From assembly GCA_012843025.1 (NCBI GenBank), contig DURT01000071.1, positions 1-54,376 of the forward strand: a DNA stretch of 54,376 nucleotides, written 5' to 3'. This stretch comes from Tissierellia bacterium (GTDB lineage: Bacteria > Bacillota > Clostridia > Tissierellales > Sedimentibacteraceae). The position numbers and the translations under genes were made by a program. Within the stretch, counting starts at the first letter, position 1, and each line of letters begins with the position of its first letter. Under the pieces are notes generated by a model. That model was given only the letters and a program-made list of their open reading frames with translations. It was not told the DNA's origin and did not search any database. Shown here piece after piece: positions 1 through 8,410 of this stretch.

Positions 1-37
1 TAGATTCAAAATGTGCTGACATTACAGGTTTGCTCAT
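1..37 (-). CDS. 5' end of an unidentified gene, cut by the window edge
   Basis: An ATG at 37-35 on the minus strand is preceded by a perfect AGGAGG (51-46) with an 8-base gap, so a real gene starts here and runs out of the window. Only twelve residues are visible (MSKPVMSAHFES), too few to assign a family. It is divergent from the response regulator at 261. The 200 or so bases between them hold no other gene; they are very AT-rich and must carry both promoters. Confidence 0.6.
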   Translation of the reverse strand, partial: MSKPVMSAHFES

Positions 38-260
38 TAATAAATCCTCCTATATATATTAATATTTATTTTTATTAATTTCTGTGATAATATTCATTTT
101 TGTCCCGCCATAATTATAACTAAATTTCTTATTTATGTCCAACAATTATTTTACACTAACCACTATAGAAGTCAAGATGTATTTAAACTGATGTTGCAAT
201 TGAAAGCATCTTAATATATTATAATTATAATCCTACTATTTACCGAAAGAGGTGAATGTG

Positions 261-974
261 TTGACACGTGTGCTATTAATTGAAGATGATCCCTTGGTGG
301 CAAAGGTAATCTTGTATTATTTAGATCAATCTGAAGACTATCACGTTACCTGGGCTAAGACAGGGGGAGAAGCTTTTGCTAAGGCAAGAGACAGTTATGA
401 TGTTATTTTACTTGACATACTCTTGCCAGATGTAGATGGAATTGATCTTTGTGTGCGCTTGAGAGAATGGCATGATTGCCCCATTATATTTATTTCCTGC
501 TTAGACAGTAGCGATACTATTGTTCGTGCCTTAGAACTGGGAGGAGATGATTTTCTTGTAAAACCATTTGATAATAAAGTTCTTGAAGCACGGATACAAG
601 CCAACTTAAGACGGTTTCACAATAAAATACAAACTCCTTTGAAGGAGCTAAAATGCGAAGATTTTACTTTGGATGTCAATAGGCATGTTGTAGTGAAAAA
701 AGATAAGGAAGTAAAACTTTCCAAGACAGAATTTAGAATACTATCATTTTTAATGCAAAATCACGGAAAACATTTTACACCAAAAGAACTATATTATAAA
801 ATCTGGGGTGAAAAAACTTATGGTGACGCCCGCACCGTAATTGTCCATATACATAATATTCGTAGCAAAATTGAAGTAGATCCAGAAAACCCACGTTTGT
901 TAAAGATGGAGTGGGGTCGGGGCTATTATTTTGACATGTCGGAAAAAAGTAGCAAGTGTAAATCAACTGATTAA
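261..974 (+). CDS. OmpR/PhoB-family response regulator
   Basis: A two-component response regulator that should bind DNA after phosphorylation. The receiver domain has the acidic pair in IEDD near the N-terminus, the phospho-acceptor Asp in LLDILLPDVDG (about residue 52), the Ser in IIFIS and the Lys in VKPF (about residue 101). A winged-helix DNA-binding domain follows (about 130-230), ending in WGRGYYF. The frame is open from a GTG at 252, but the ribosome binding site AAAGAGG (246-252) fits the TTG at 261, which gives a 237-aa protein starting MTRVLLIEDD. No histidine kinase gene is adjacent, so it is an orphan here. A terminator follows, so it is probably transcribed alone. By position it may control the flavoprotein reductase downstream; that is inference. 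Confidence 0.9.
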   Translation: MTRVLLIEDDPLVAKVILYYLDQSEDYHVTWAKTGGEAFAKARDSYDVILLDILLPDVDGIDLCVRLREWHDCPIIFISCLDSSDTIVRALELGGDDFLVKPFDNKVLEARIQANLRRFHNKIQTPLKELKCEDFTLDVNRHVVVKKDKEVKLSKTEFRILSFLMQNHGKHFTPKELYYKIWGEKTYGDARTVIVHIHNIRSKIEVDPENPRLLKMEWGRGYYFDMSEKSSKCKSTD

Positions 975-1015
975 AATTCTGTTAATTTTTTATACTGGTA
1001 TGGTTAATATTTCTT

Positions 1016-1062
1016 AATTCCTTGAGGCTTTTTTGACAAGTTTCGAGGAATTTTTTATTTTT
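1016..1062 (+). terminator. Terminator after the response regulator
   Basis: AATTCCT near 1016 pairs with AGGAATT near 1045-1052, with weaker pairing extending inwards, followed by a long T-rich tail. It separates the regulator from the reductase gene. Confidence 0.7.
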
Positions 1063-1193
1063 CGAACTAATTTTATATAAATTCATACGTTTTAGCTATA
1101 TTTCTACCTAAAATTATAGCAGAAAAATTAATAATTTCTTAACATGAATTGTGTTATAATTTAATCAATCTTTAATAAGAAAGGATGGTATAT

Positions 1194-3317
1194 ATGCAAA
1201 AAATGTCCAAAGTAAAATTTAAGCAAGTAATCTCATTATTCTTATGTTTATGTATGATTTTTTCTATTGCAGGTTGTAGCCAGAAAACAGATGCTCCAGT
1301 TGACAAGGAACCAGAACCTATACCTGCTGAAGAAGAATTAGTTAACGGTACCTTTGAAGGTACTGCTCAAGGTATGCAAGGGCCTGTAACAGCTAAAATA
1401 ACAGTTAAAGATAGTAAAATTACAGATATTGAATTTACAGAAAACAGTGAAACTCCAAACGTTACAGTAGTAGCATTTGAGCGAATACCAGCACAAATTA
1501 TAGAACATCAAAGTTTAGCCTTAGATGCAGTAACAGGAGCAACCCTATCCAGCTATGCTATATTAAATGCCGTTGCTAATGCTGCTAAAGCAGCCGGATT
1601 AGATGTTGATGCATTAAAGGCAAATAAGGTAGCTGTTACTCCAAAGGAACCTCAAACATGGGATACTGATGTATTAGTAATGGGAGGCGGAGGTGCAGGA
1701 CTTACTGCAGCCATAACAGCTGCTGAACAAGGAGCTAAAGTAATACTAATTGAAAAGGGTTCTGTACTAGGCGGTAATACAATGATGGCTGGAGCAGCCT
1801 ACAATGCAGTGGATACAGAAGCCCAGAGCATTATGATACTTACAAAAGCGCAAAAAGCAACCTTAGATGAATACTTGGCACTAGACCCTTCTGATCCAAA
1901 TCTTAAATTTGATATCTATCCTGAATGGGAAGAAGTATTAACAGAGCTTAAAGATGATATTCAAAAGTTTTATAACGAAAATAAAGGTAAAGAAGCAGGA
2001 GTTGACATGCCAGGATTTGACTCTGTGGCATTACATATGTGGCATATATATACTGGAGGACTACGCCAGCTTAATAACGGTTCATGGATTGCGCCTGATA
2101 TAAAGTTAGCAAGGACATTAGCAGAAAATTCTTTAGATTCATTTAAATGGATGGGGGAAATTGGACTCAATGCATCCTATGGTAAAGAAGCTAATTATGG
2201 CGGAAACCCAGGCACAGGAACTGTTTTAGGGGCTATGTGGCCAAGAACTCACAGCTTTATGTCTGGGGCAGAACGTATACCTCATTTGGAAAAAGTTGCA
2301 AAGGATAAGGGTGTAACTATTTACACAGAAACAAAAGGGACTGAAATTCTAGTAGATGGTACAGGTAAAGTTGTGGGAGCAAAGGCAGTACAAACTGATG
2401 GTACAGAAATTACAATAAACACAACTAAAGGTGTTGTCTTAGCTACAGGAGGATATTGTGCCAATCCAGCAATGGTTAAACAATATGACCAATATTGGGG
2501 CGATGATTTATCAGATAGAACTTTATCAACTAACATGGGTACAAATGAAGGTGATGGTATAATAATGGCACTAGAAATAGGCTCCGATGTAACAGGCATG
2601 GAAGTAGCTCAAATGATGCCTTCATCATCTCCAGTTAAGGGAACTATGACAGATGGTATTTGGGCAGATGCTGCAGAACAAATTTGGATTGACGAAAATG
2701 GTAACAGATTCGTTAATGAATATGCTGAACGTGACGTTCTTGCAAAGGCTTCATTGGCCCTTGAAAATGGCATATTCTACATTATTTATGCCGGAAGAGG
2801 AGATGTAGGTAATCCTGAACAACTACTAACTGGTACTGAATATAATGAAAGAGTTGCAGCCATGGTTGAAGGTGGACATATCTGGTATGGAGAAACCCTT
2901 GCAGAATTAGCAGAAGCAACTAAAACACCAGCTGCAGGTTGTGCTCCAGCCTTTACTGAAGAACAACTTCGAGCAACTATTGAGAAATACAACAGCTATG
3001 TAGCTGCCCAGCACGACGATGAATTTGGCAAAGAAGTATTAGCTGGTGCTATTGACCTTGACTATATAGATGCTACCGAAGGTGTTGGAATTTGTATAAG
3101 TCCAAGAAAGGCGTCCCTGCACCATACAATGGGTGGCGTTGTAATAGACACTGAAGCTCATGTTCTTAATACAGAAGGTAATATTATCCCAGGTTTATGG
3201 GCTGCAGGAGAAGTTACAGGCGGAATTCACGGTGGTAACAGATTAGGTGGAAATGCTATAGCAGATATATTTACTTTTGGACGTATTGCAGGAATGAACG
3301 CTGCACTGGGCAAATAG
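1194..3317 (+). CDS. Exported FMN/FAD flavoprotein reductase (fumarate/urocanate reductase type)
   Basis: A lipid-anchored flavoprotein that probably reduces an unsaturated carboxylate outside the membrane as a terminal electron acceptor. Order: signal peptide with lipobox SIAGC (Cys about 28); FMN-binding domain (about 48-140) with DAVTGAT, where the last Thr (about 117) is the expected site of covalent FMN attachment by ApbE; then a FAD-binding fumarate reductase module with GGGGAGLTAA (about 164-173). Residues expected for fumarate reductase-type chemistry are visible: NEYAERD, HHTMGG and GGIHGGNRLGGNA. The frame opens at 1185, but AAAGGATGG (1180-1188) places the start at ATG 1194 (707 aa). 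An apbE gene lies about 25 kb away at 27781. Substrate (fumarate, urocanate, acrylates or others) cannot be read from sequence. Confidence 0.88.
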   Translation: MQKMSKVKFKQVISLFLCLCMIFSIAGCSQKTDAPVDKEPEPIPAEEELVNGTFEGTAQGMQGPVTAKITVKDSKITDIEFTENSETPNVTVVAFERIPAQIIEHQSLALDAVTGATLSSYAILNAVANAAKAAGLDVDALKANKVAVTPKEPQTWDTDVLVMGGGGAGLTAAITAAEQGAKVILIEKGSVLGGNTMMAGAAYNAVDTEAQSIMILTKAQKATLDEYLALDPSDPNLKFDIYPEWEEVLTELKDDIQKFYNENKGKEAGVDMPGFDSVALHMWHIYTGGLRQLNNGSWIAPDIKLARTLAENSLDSFKWMGEIGLNASYGKEANYGGNPGTGTVLGAMWPRTHSFMSGAERIPHLEKVAKDKGVTIYTETKGTEILVDGTGKVVGAKAVQTDGTEITINTTKGVVLATGGYCANPAMVKQYDQYWGDDLSDRTLSTNMGTNEGDGIIMALEIGSDVTGMEVAQMMPSSSPVKGTMTDGIWADAAEQIWIDENGNRFVNEYAERDVLAKASLALENGIFYIIYAGRGDVGNPEQLLTGTEYNERVAAMVEGGHIWYGETLAELAEATKTPAAGCAPAFTEEQLRATIEKYNSYVAAQHDDEFGKEVLAGAIDLDYIDATEGVGICISPRKASLHHTMGGVVIDTEAHVLNTEGNIIPGLWAAGEVTGGIHGGNRLGGNAIADIFTFGRIAGMNAALGK

Positions 3318-3327
3318 AATATATACA

Positions 3328-3362
3328 ACAGCACTCTCCTTTTAGGAAGTGCTGTTTTTTAT
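3328..3362 (+). terminator. Terminator of the flavoprotein reductase gene
   Basis: ACAGCACT (3328-3335) pairs with AGTGCTGT (3348-3355), with an inner TCC/GGA stem, followed by T6. A typical intrinsic terminator 11 bases after the stop codon. Confidence 0.9.
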
Positions 3363-3390
3363 TGAGAACTAATTTAAGGTATGATAAAAT
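3362..3390 (+). promoter_or_regulatory. Predicted sigma-70-type promoter of the restriction endonuclease gene
   Basis: TTGAGA (3362-3367) and TAAAAT (3385-3390) with a 17-base spacer, just after the upstream terminator and 39 bases before the start codon. Confidence 0.55.
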
Positions 3391-3428
3391 AAATACAATT
3401 ATTGCATAATACTATAAGGAGACAGCAA

Positions 3429-4019
3429 ATGAAATATACTATTAAAAATCATGAGATTTCAGCTTATAACGAAAGTAGGACAAGTGATTTCCCCAAGTAC
3501 ACTTCTCAGTTAATTAATTGGGCAAATCAAAATGCACAAGGAACCAGACCTAAAATTGTAGGTCAAATGTCAGAATTATTTCCTGAATTTGGTGAATCAA
3601 CGGATAATATCACCATTGACAACTGGGAAAAGTGGTACTTAGACAAGTATCCAGATGCCATAGAAAATGCAACAAAGAAAATTTATGAACAAGTAGAAAA
3701 TCTCAAAGAAGCCATAAAGCTTATAGATAAAGATATGGTACGGGACTGGGTTACTGATTTAGTAATAAACAGAACTTATAACGGCATGTATGTACAAAAG
3801 GCCATCTTAGCTTCCCTTGCCGAAAGAGTGGATAAAGAATACAGATTAGCCACACCAGCTGAAGAATCCATGGGTATAGACGGTTATGTGGGAGAGGTTC
3901 CCTACTCAATCAAACCAGATACCTATAAATCCATGAATCGACTATCTGAAAATATTCATGTTAAGATGATTTACTACACAAAAACTAAGACAGGCATAAA
4001 AGTCGAGGTAGAAGAATAA
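3429..4019 (+). CDS. MjaI-family type II restriction endonuclease
   Basis: A predicted DNA-cutting enzyme of 196 aa. The whole protein resembles the MjaI restriction endonuclease family, whose founding member cuts CTAG; recognisable stretches are LINWANQNAQGTRPKIVGQM, KDMVRDWVTDLVINRTYNG and the C-terminal GIDGYVGEVPYSIKP. The frame opens at 3402, but AAGGAG (3416-3421) seven bases before ATG 3429 decides the start. It converges on a methyltransferase gene with 15 bases between the stop codons, the usual layout of a type II restriction-modification pair. The specificity is assumed from the family and has not been demonstrated for this protein. Confidence 0.82.
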   Translation: MKYTIKNHEISAYNESRTSDFPKYTSQLINWANQNAQGTRPKIVGQMSELFPEFGESTDNITIDNWEKWYLDKYPDAIENATKKIYEQVENLKEAIKLIDKDMVRDWVTDLVINRTYNGMYVQKAILASLAERVDKEYRLATPAEESMGIDGYVGEVPYSIKPDTYKSMNRLSENIHVKMIYYTKTKTGIKVEVEE

Positions 4020-4037
4020 CCGGAGATACTCCGGTTA
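4017..4037. terminator. Bidirectional terminator made of the two stop codons
   Basis: TAACCGGAG (4017-4025), loop ATA, CTCCGGTTA (4029-4037): a perfect 9-bp hairpin. Its outermost bases are the stop codon of the endonuclease (TAA, 4017-4019) and, on the other strand, the stop codon of the methyltransferase (4037-4035). U-rich stretches follow on both strands. Confidence 0.75.
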
Positions 4038-5312
4038 CTCTGTTTTAGGCAATGATTTTAGAAATTTCTCTTTGTTTGAATATTCATAAGAAGTATCAAC
4101 ATCAACATATCCGGTACGGACTAAGTGATTATTGATAAAAGTCCTATTATCTAAGTACAAGTAGCATAGTATGTTATTGTTTTTATCGAATTTAACAGTG
4201 TCAAACTTCATAAAAACTTTTCTTTTATTAAATTTTTCTTTTAAAAACTCTATTGCTTCTGATTCAGTTTCTTTTTTAGTTTTTATTCCTATAAGTTTAA
4301 CTTTCTTATTGTTGCTTAGAATTAGCTCTTCTGGAGACAATACTTCCTTTACAGTAAAAAGCTCCTCTTTTTTCTTGGTGTTTCTATCTATCTTTGACCC
4401 GAAGGAATGCTTCTTAATATCAACTTTTTTATCCATTTTGTGAGGATCTTCAAATATATAGGGTAAATCATCGAATGAATATGCGTTACTGTCATTGTCT
4501 TCTTCAATAATAATTTCGCTTTCCAGTAAACTTAACTGGTTTCCCCCTAATTTTTCTTTAATTATGGGTATGAATTCCCTGTTAATTTCATAGCCTATGG
4601 AGTTTCTACCTAAATTTTTGGCTGCCAAAGAAGTTGTTCCACTTCCTAAGAAGGGGTCAAAAACCGTTTCTCCTACAAAGGAAAACATCTTTATTAGTCT
4701 CTTGGGTAGTTCTTCAGGAAACATTGCAATATGCCCATCCTGCCTGGTTCCCGGAAAATACCAATGGGATGAAAAATATTCCTTCCATTCTTCTTTGGAC
4801 ATTTCAGACATCTTTTTTTGTTCAGGAGTTGGTTTTGGGGCATTCCCCAATTTCTTAAACACTAAAATAAATTCATAATCTATTTTTAATATTCCATTTC
4901 TGGGATAGGGATAACTTCCCATAATTGCTCCACCGCCACTAGTATTCATGGTAGTGGTTTTCTGCCAAATAATTGCTCCCATGTAATCCATGCCTAAAGT
5001 TTCACAGAAGCGAATAATCTCCGTCCTAATAGGAATAACCTTGTATCTTCCATAGTAGACGGAACGGGCAAACTGATCCCCTATATTTATACACATACGA
5101 CATCCGTCGGATAGTATACGGTAACATTCCTGCCAAACCAAGTTTAAATTATTTATGTATTCTTCATAGCTGTCATTAAACCCTATTTGATCTTCTGTAC
5201 CGTAATCTTTAAGCTGCCAATAGGGGGGTGAAGTAATTATAAGTTGTACTGACTTATCCGGTATTCTACTTAACCTTCGGCTGTCACCTATTACAATTTT
5301 ATGTTTAGTCAT
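4035..5312 (-). CDS. DNA methyltransferase with C-terminal SNase-like domain (modification partner)
   Basis: The protective methyltransferase of the restriction pair, 425 aa. Catalytic motif TSPPYW (27-32) comes before the S-adenosylmethionine motif DPFLGSGTT (219-227), the order of beta-class enzymes. TSPPYW is typical of N4-cytosine methyltransferases, as in CTAG-specific systems. After a charged linker (about 262-315), residues 317-425 look like a staphylococcal nuclease (OB-fold) domain: KVKLIGIKTKKE, then FDKNNNILCYLYLDN, then FINNHLVRTGYVDV. Positions equivalent to the nuclease's two catalytic arginines are Lys and Asn here, so this domain is probably a DNA- or protein-binding module. 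Convergent with the endonuclease gene. Confidence 0.85.
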   Translation of the reverse strand: MTKHKIVIGDSRRLSRIPDKSVQLIITSPPYWQLKDYGTEDQIGFNDSYEEYINNLNLVWQECYRILSDGCRMCINIGDQFARSVYYGRYKVIPIRTEIIRFCETLGMDYMGAIIWQKTTTMNTSGGGAIMGSYPYPRNGILKIDYEFILVFKKLGNAPKPTPEQKKMSEMSKEEWKEYFSSHWYFPGTRQDGHIAMFPEELPKRLIKMFSFVGETVFDPFLGSGTTSLAAKNLGRNSIGYEINREFIPIIKEKLGGNQLSLLESEIIIEEDNDSNAYSFDDLPYIFEDPHKMDKKVDIKKHSFGSKIDRNTKKKEELFTVKEVLSPEELILSNNKKVKLIGIKTKKETESEAIEFLKEKFNKRKVFMKFDTVKFDKNNNILCYLYLDNRTFINNHLVRTGYVDVDTSYEYSNKEKFLKSLPKTE

Positions 5313-5403
5313 TTAACCTTCCTTTTAAAGATTTTAGTAATATATAGTTGATATTCCCATTATAGCATTCTTACACAAAATTATCAATTGCCCATTCCTA
5401 GGG

Positions 5404-5432
5404 TTAAAGAAAGCAGCTACTTAAGAGCTGCC
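5404..5432 (-). terminator. Terminator of the aminotransferase gene
   Basis: GCAGCT (5413-5418) pairs with AGCTGC (5426-5431); on the minus strand the stem is followed by TTTCTTT. Lies just after the stop of the aminotransferase gene. Confidence 0.7.
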
Positions 5433-5441
5433 TTATAATTA

Positions 5442-6584
5442 TTATTTTAAGTTTTCCAATAAAGTTTTTACACCTATTCCAATTTCATATTTATAATTTA
5501 ATCTAATCAATGTTCTTTCAATAGCTGCCATGGTAGCATATACAGTGTGGTCGTCAATATTGCCCATATGACCTATTCTAAACATCTTACCTGCATAAGG
5601 ACCTAATCCTCCTGCCACCATTACTCCTTCTTCTGCTAAAATCTTTCTGAATTCTCCATCTTCTATTCCTTCAGGGTATAGGACATTTGAAAGAGTGGAA
5701 CATCTACATTCTTTTTTAGCCAAGAGTTCAAATCCCAATGCTTCTAAGGAAGCGTTGAAAGCATCAGATACCCTTTTGTGTCGTTCATATCTTTCTTCAA
5801 TTCCCTCTTCTTTTATAAGTCTTACAGATTCTTTAAGGGCCCAAATCATATTAACTGCTGGAGTAGCAAAATACTTTGTTGGATCATTCATAATAGGTGT
5901 CCACTTTTCAAAGTCTATGTAGTATTCAGGAATAGTAGCCAGGGATTTTCTTCTCTTTAATGCTTTTTGTCCTGCCCATAAAATTGCAAGTCCAGGAGCA
6001 ACTCCAAAGGCTTTTTGAGAACCGGTAAGTAATATGTCTATACCCATAGTATCCACATATTCTCTTTCTCCTGCTGTAGCAGCAACTCCATCAACAATGT
6101 ATACTGTATCTGGGTATTTTTTTATTATTTCACCTATTTCTTCGATTGGAGCACGAGCTCCTGTTGAAGTATCTACATGGGTTACTGTAATAGCACTATA
6201 ATTTTTTTCTTTTAGTTTGTTTTCTATCATATCAGGAGAAACAACATCTCCCCATTCAGCGGATAGCACATCTACATTAAGTCCTTTTCGGGTACAAATA
6301 TCAATAAACCTGTCACCAAAAAATCCATTGGAAACTACCAATACATTATCTTCTCTTTTAGTTACATTAGCAATTGCCATTTCCATCGCCATTGTACCAC
6401 TGCCAGCTACAACGAAACATTCACCATCAACTTTCCACATTTCTTTTAAGTCAAGGATTAATTTTTTAAAATCTTTTACAAATTCAGGGTCTCCAAAGGC
6501 AACTGTTTCCCTCCCCATTTCGTCATTTATAGATCTTACCGTAGGTGTCGGTCCCGGGATCATTACTAATTTTCGATTTTTCAT
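5442..6584 (-). CDS. Class V PLP aminotransferase (alanine-glyoxylate / serine-pyruvate type)
   Basis: A pyridoxal-phosphate enzyme of 380 aa in the alanine-glyoxylate / serine-pyruvate aminotransferase family. It begins MIPGPTPTV, the typical N-terminus, and carries the PLP lysine in LTGSQKAFG (Lys191), the aspartate in YIVDGVAAT that contacts the cofactor ring, and AGSGTMAME near residue 60. Possible jobs are glyoxylate-glycine exchange or serine breakdown, which would suit the nearby glycine cleavage operon; phosphonate-related aminotransferases share this fold. It is a single-gene unit with its own terminator. Exact substrate uncertain. Confidence 0.85.
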   Translation of the reverse strand: MKNRKLVMIPGPTPTVRSINDEMGRETVAFGDPEFVKDFKKLILDLKEMWKVDGECFVVAGSGTMAMEMAIANVTKREDNVLVVSNGFFGDRFIDICTRKGLNVDVLSAEWGDVVSPDMIENKLKEKNYSAITVTHVDTSTGARAPIEEIGEIIKKYPDTVYIVDGVAATAGEREYVDTMGIDILLTGSQKAFGVAPGLAILWAGQKALKRRKSLATIPEYYIDFEKWTPIMNDPTKYFATPAVNMIWALKESVRLIKEEGIEERYERHKRVSDAFNASLEALGFELLAKKECRCSTLSNVLYPEGIEDGEFRKILAEEGVMVAGGLGPYAGKMFRIGHMGNIDDHTVYATMAAIERTLIRLNYKYEIGIGVKTLLENLK

Positions 6585-6672
6585 AACGTGGCTCTCCTTT
6601 AATAATTAAATTACTATATTAATTAAATACATTATACAATTTCATACTTTATCGGTCAATGAAATATCACTA

Positions 6673-8277
6673 CTAAGCTTTAGGAAATGCTAATTCATGC
6701 TCGGCTTTAATCATAATAACTTTGTCATCTTCTAAGAGTAATGTATCTCCAACCGGAACAATTATATCATTATCTTTCCGTTGCACCATTATAATGAGAT
6801 GATCAGCTGGCAGCTTTAAGTCTTTGATATATTTATTTGCCCATTTATGACCACTTGGTATAGTAAATTCAATCAGGTCCTGTCCACTTTCATCGAAGTG
6901 TAGTTTTCCACCTAAGACAACTATATCATTTTCTTCTATGGTTATATGGCCTCTGGGAACAATTGTTTTGCCATCCCTTTCGATCTTTGCAACAATAAAG
7001 TCAAATGTAAGATTTAAGTCCTTTACCTGGCGTCCTATTAAGTTGCTTTCAGGATGGATTTTTGTTTCTAAAAAACCTATCCCCGTCTTGAATTGATAGT
7101 AGTTAAAAGTTTGTAATACCTTATCATTAGGATCTAACATATCCCATCGGTTTGATGCATATGGCATCAGGGAACCTTGAATCAGTGCCGAAAGAACACA
7201 CATACCAAAAATAATATGATAAACATCTACAGAAAGATTTGCAGGACTATTCACAACTAAGATGGCAAAAGCAATAGCAGCAGCACCCCGAATGCCAGCC
7301 AAAGAAATAATATTTAATTGATTTCTTTTAAGGCGGAAGGGTAACATGAGACCATAAACAGTTACTGGACGAGCAATGATGGTCATAAATAACATCAAAG
7401 CAAGTGCTATTGGAAATGTTTCAATAAATCTCAGGAAATTAGACAATAAGCCTAGTATGAAAAACAGACCAATTTGCATAATTTCGGTAAAACCATCAAA
7501 GAAAAAAATTATCTCACGCTTACCACGGAATTCCATATTTCCAAGATAAATTCCTAAAATATATAGAGCTAAGTATCCATTGCCACCGATTAAATCTGTT
7601 ACAGCATAAGTGATAAGCATTATAGAAGACATAAAGACAGCATAAAGACCATCTGCTCCTATGGAAAATTTTTTAAGTAATTTTCCCACTAAAAAGGCAA
7701 TACCAAAACCCATAATAACTCCAAGAGCAACCTGGGACAGAATCATAAGGGGAATAGATACCCCCGACCCTAAGTATACTGACAGAAACAACATAGTCAT
7801 TGTATATGCTGTTGGGTCGTTTGAACCACTTTCAAGCTCTAACAATGATGCCGTATTGTACTTTAAATTCAATCTTTTGGAACGTAAAATATTAGAAACA
7901 CTTGCATAATCAGTAGAACCGATAATAGAACCGATAAGCATACCTTCTATTAGGCGAAAACCTAAAACATAGTGAGCGAATAAACCTGTAAGTAAGGCAG
8001 TAGCAACAACACCTAATGAACTAAGTACAATAGCTTCCTTGGCCACAGGTTTTGCCATATTCCAATTAGTGCCGAAACCACCATAAAACATTATAACCAT
8101 AAGTGCCACCTTAGCGAAACCATCAGCAAATTTGTAATCTTCAAATTCAAAACCTATAGCGCCAAAGATCATACCTAAAACAATAAATAAAAGTAGTGCT
8201 GGTATACCATGTTTATTAGAAACACGAATAGCAAAAAGTGCTAATATTAAAATAATACCTACGATTAAATAATGCAT
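6673..8277 (-). CDS. CPA1-family K+(Na+)/H+ antiporter with two RCK_C-like domains
   Basis: An integral membrane cation/proton antiporter of 534 aa, NhaP2-like. Residues 1 to about 390 are a series of hydrophobic helices, including GSTDYASV, the position of the conserved ion-binding motif. Residues about 400-534 are cytoplasmic and contain two TrkA-C (RCK_C)-like segments (VPRGHITIEENDIVVLGG and IVPVGDTLLLEDDKVIMI), which in relatives bind nucleotides and gate transport. A strong AGGAGG lies directly before the ATG. It stands alone between the aminotransferase and guaA genes. Confidence 0.85.
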   Translation of the reverse strand: MHYLIVGIILILALFAIRVSNKHGIPALLLFIVLGMIFGAIGFEFEDYKFADGFAKVALMVIMFYGGFGTNWNMAKPVAKEAIVLSSLGVVATALLTGLFAHYVLGFRLIEGMLIGSIIGSTDYASVSNILRSKRLNLKYNTASLLELESGSNDPTAYTMTMLFLSVYLGSGVSIPLMILSQVALGVIMGFGIAFLVGKLLKKFSIGADGLYAVFMSSIMLITYAVTDLIGGNGYLALYILGIYLGNMEFRGKREIIFFFDGFTEIMQIGLFFILGLLSNFLRFIETFPIALALMLFMTIIARPVTVYGLMLPFRLKRNQLNIISLAGIRGAAAIAFAILVVNSPANLSVDVYHIIFGMCVLSALIQGSLMPYASNRWDMLDPNDKVLQTFNYYQFKTGIGFLETKIHPESNLIGRQVKDLNLTFDFIVAKIERDGKTIVPRGHITIEENDIVVLGGKLHFDESGQDLIEFTIPSGHKWANKYIKDLKLPADHLIIMVQRKDNDIIVPVGDTLLLEDDKVIMIKAEHELAFPKA

Positions 8278-8362
8278 ATGTCCTCCTTTCTTTATCCCGT
8301 CTCAATTATTTGCATAACTAATAATAACATAAACTTTAAAAAAAGTAATTACCTAAAACAAA

Positions 8363-8396
8363 ATAAGAGCGGCTTCTATATGGTCCGCTCTCTTAT
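8363..8396 (-). terminator. Terminator after the GMP synthase gene
   Basis: GAGCGG (8367-8372) pairs with CCGCTC (8385-8390); on the minus strand the stem runs into TTATTTTG. Confidence 0.7.
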
Positions 8397-8410
8397 AAGT
8401 TCATAAACAG

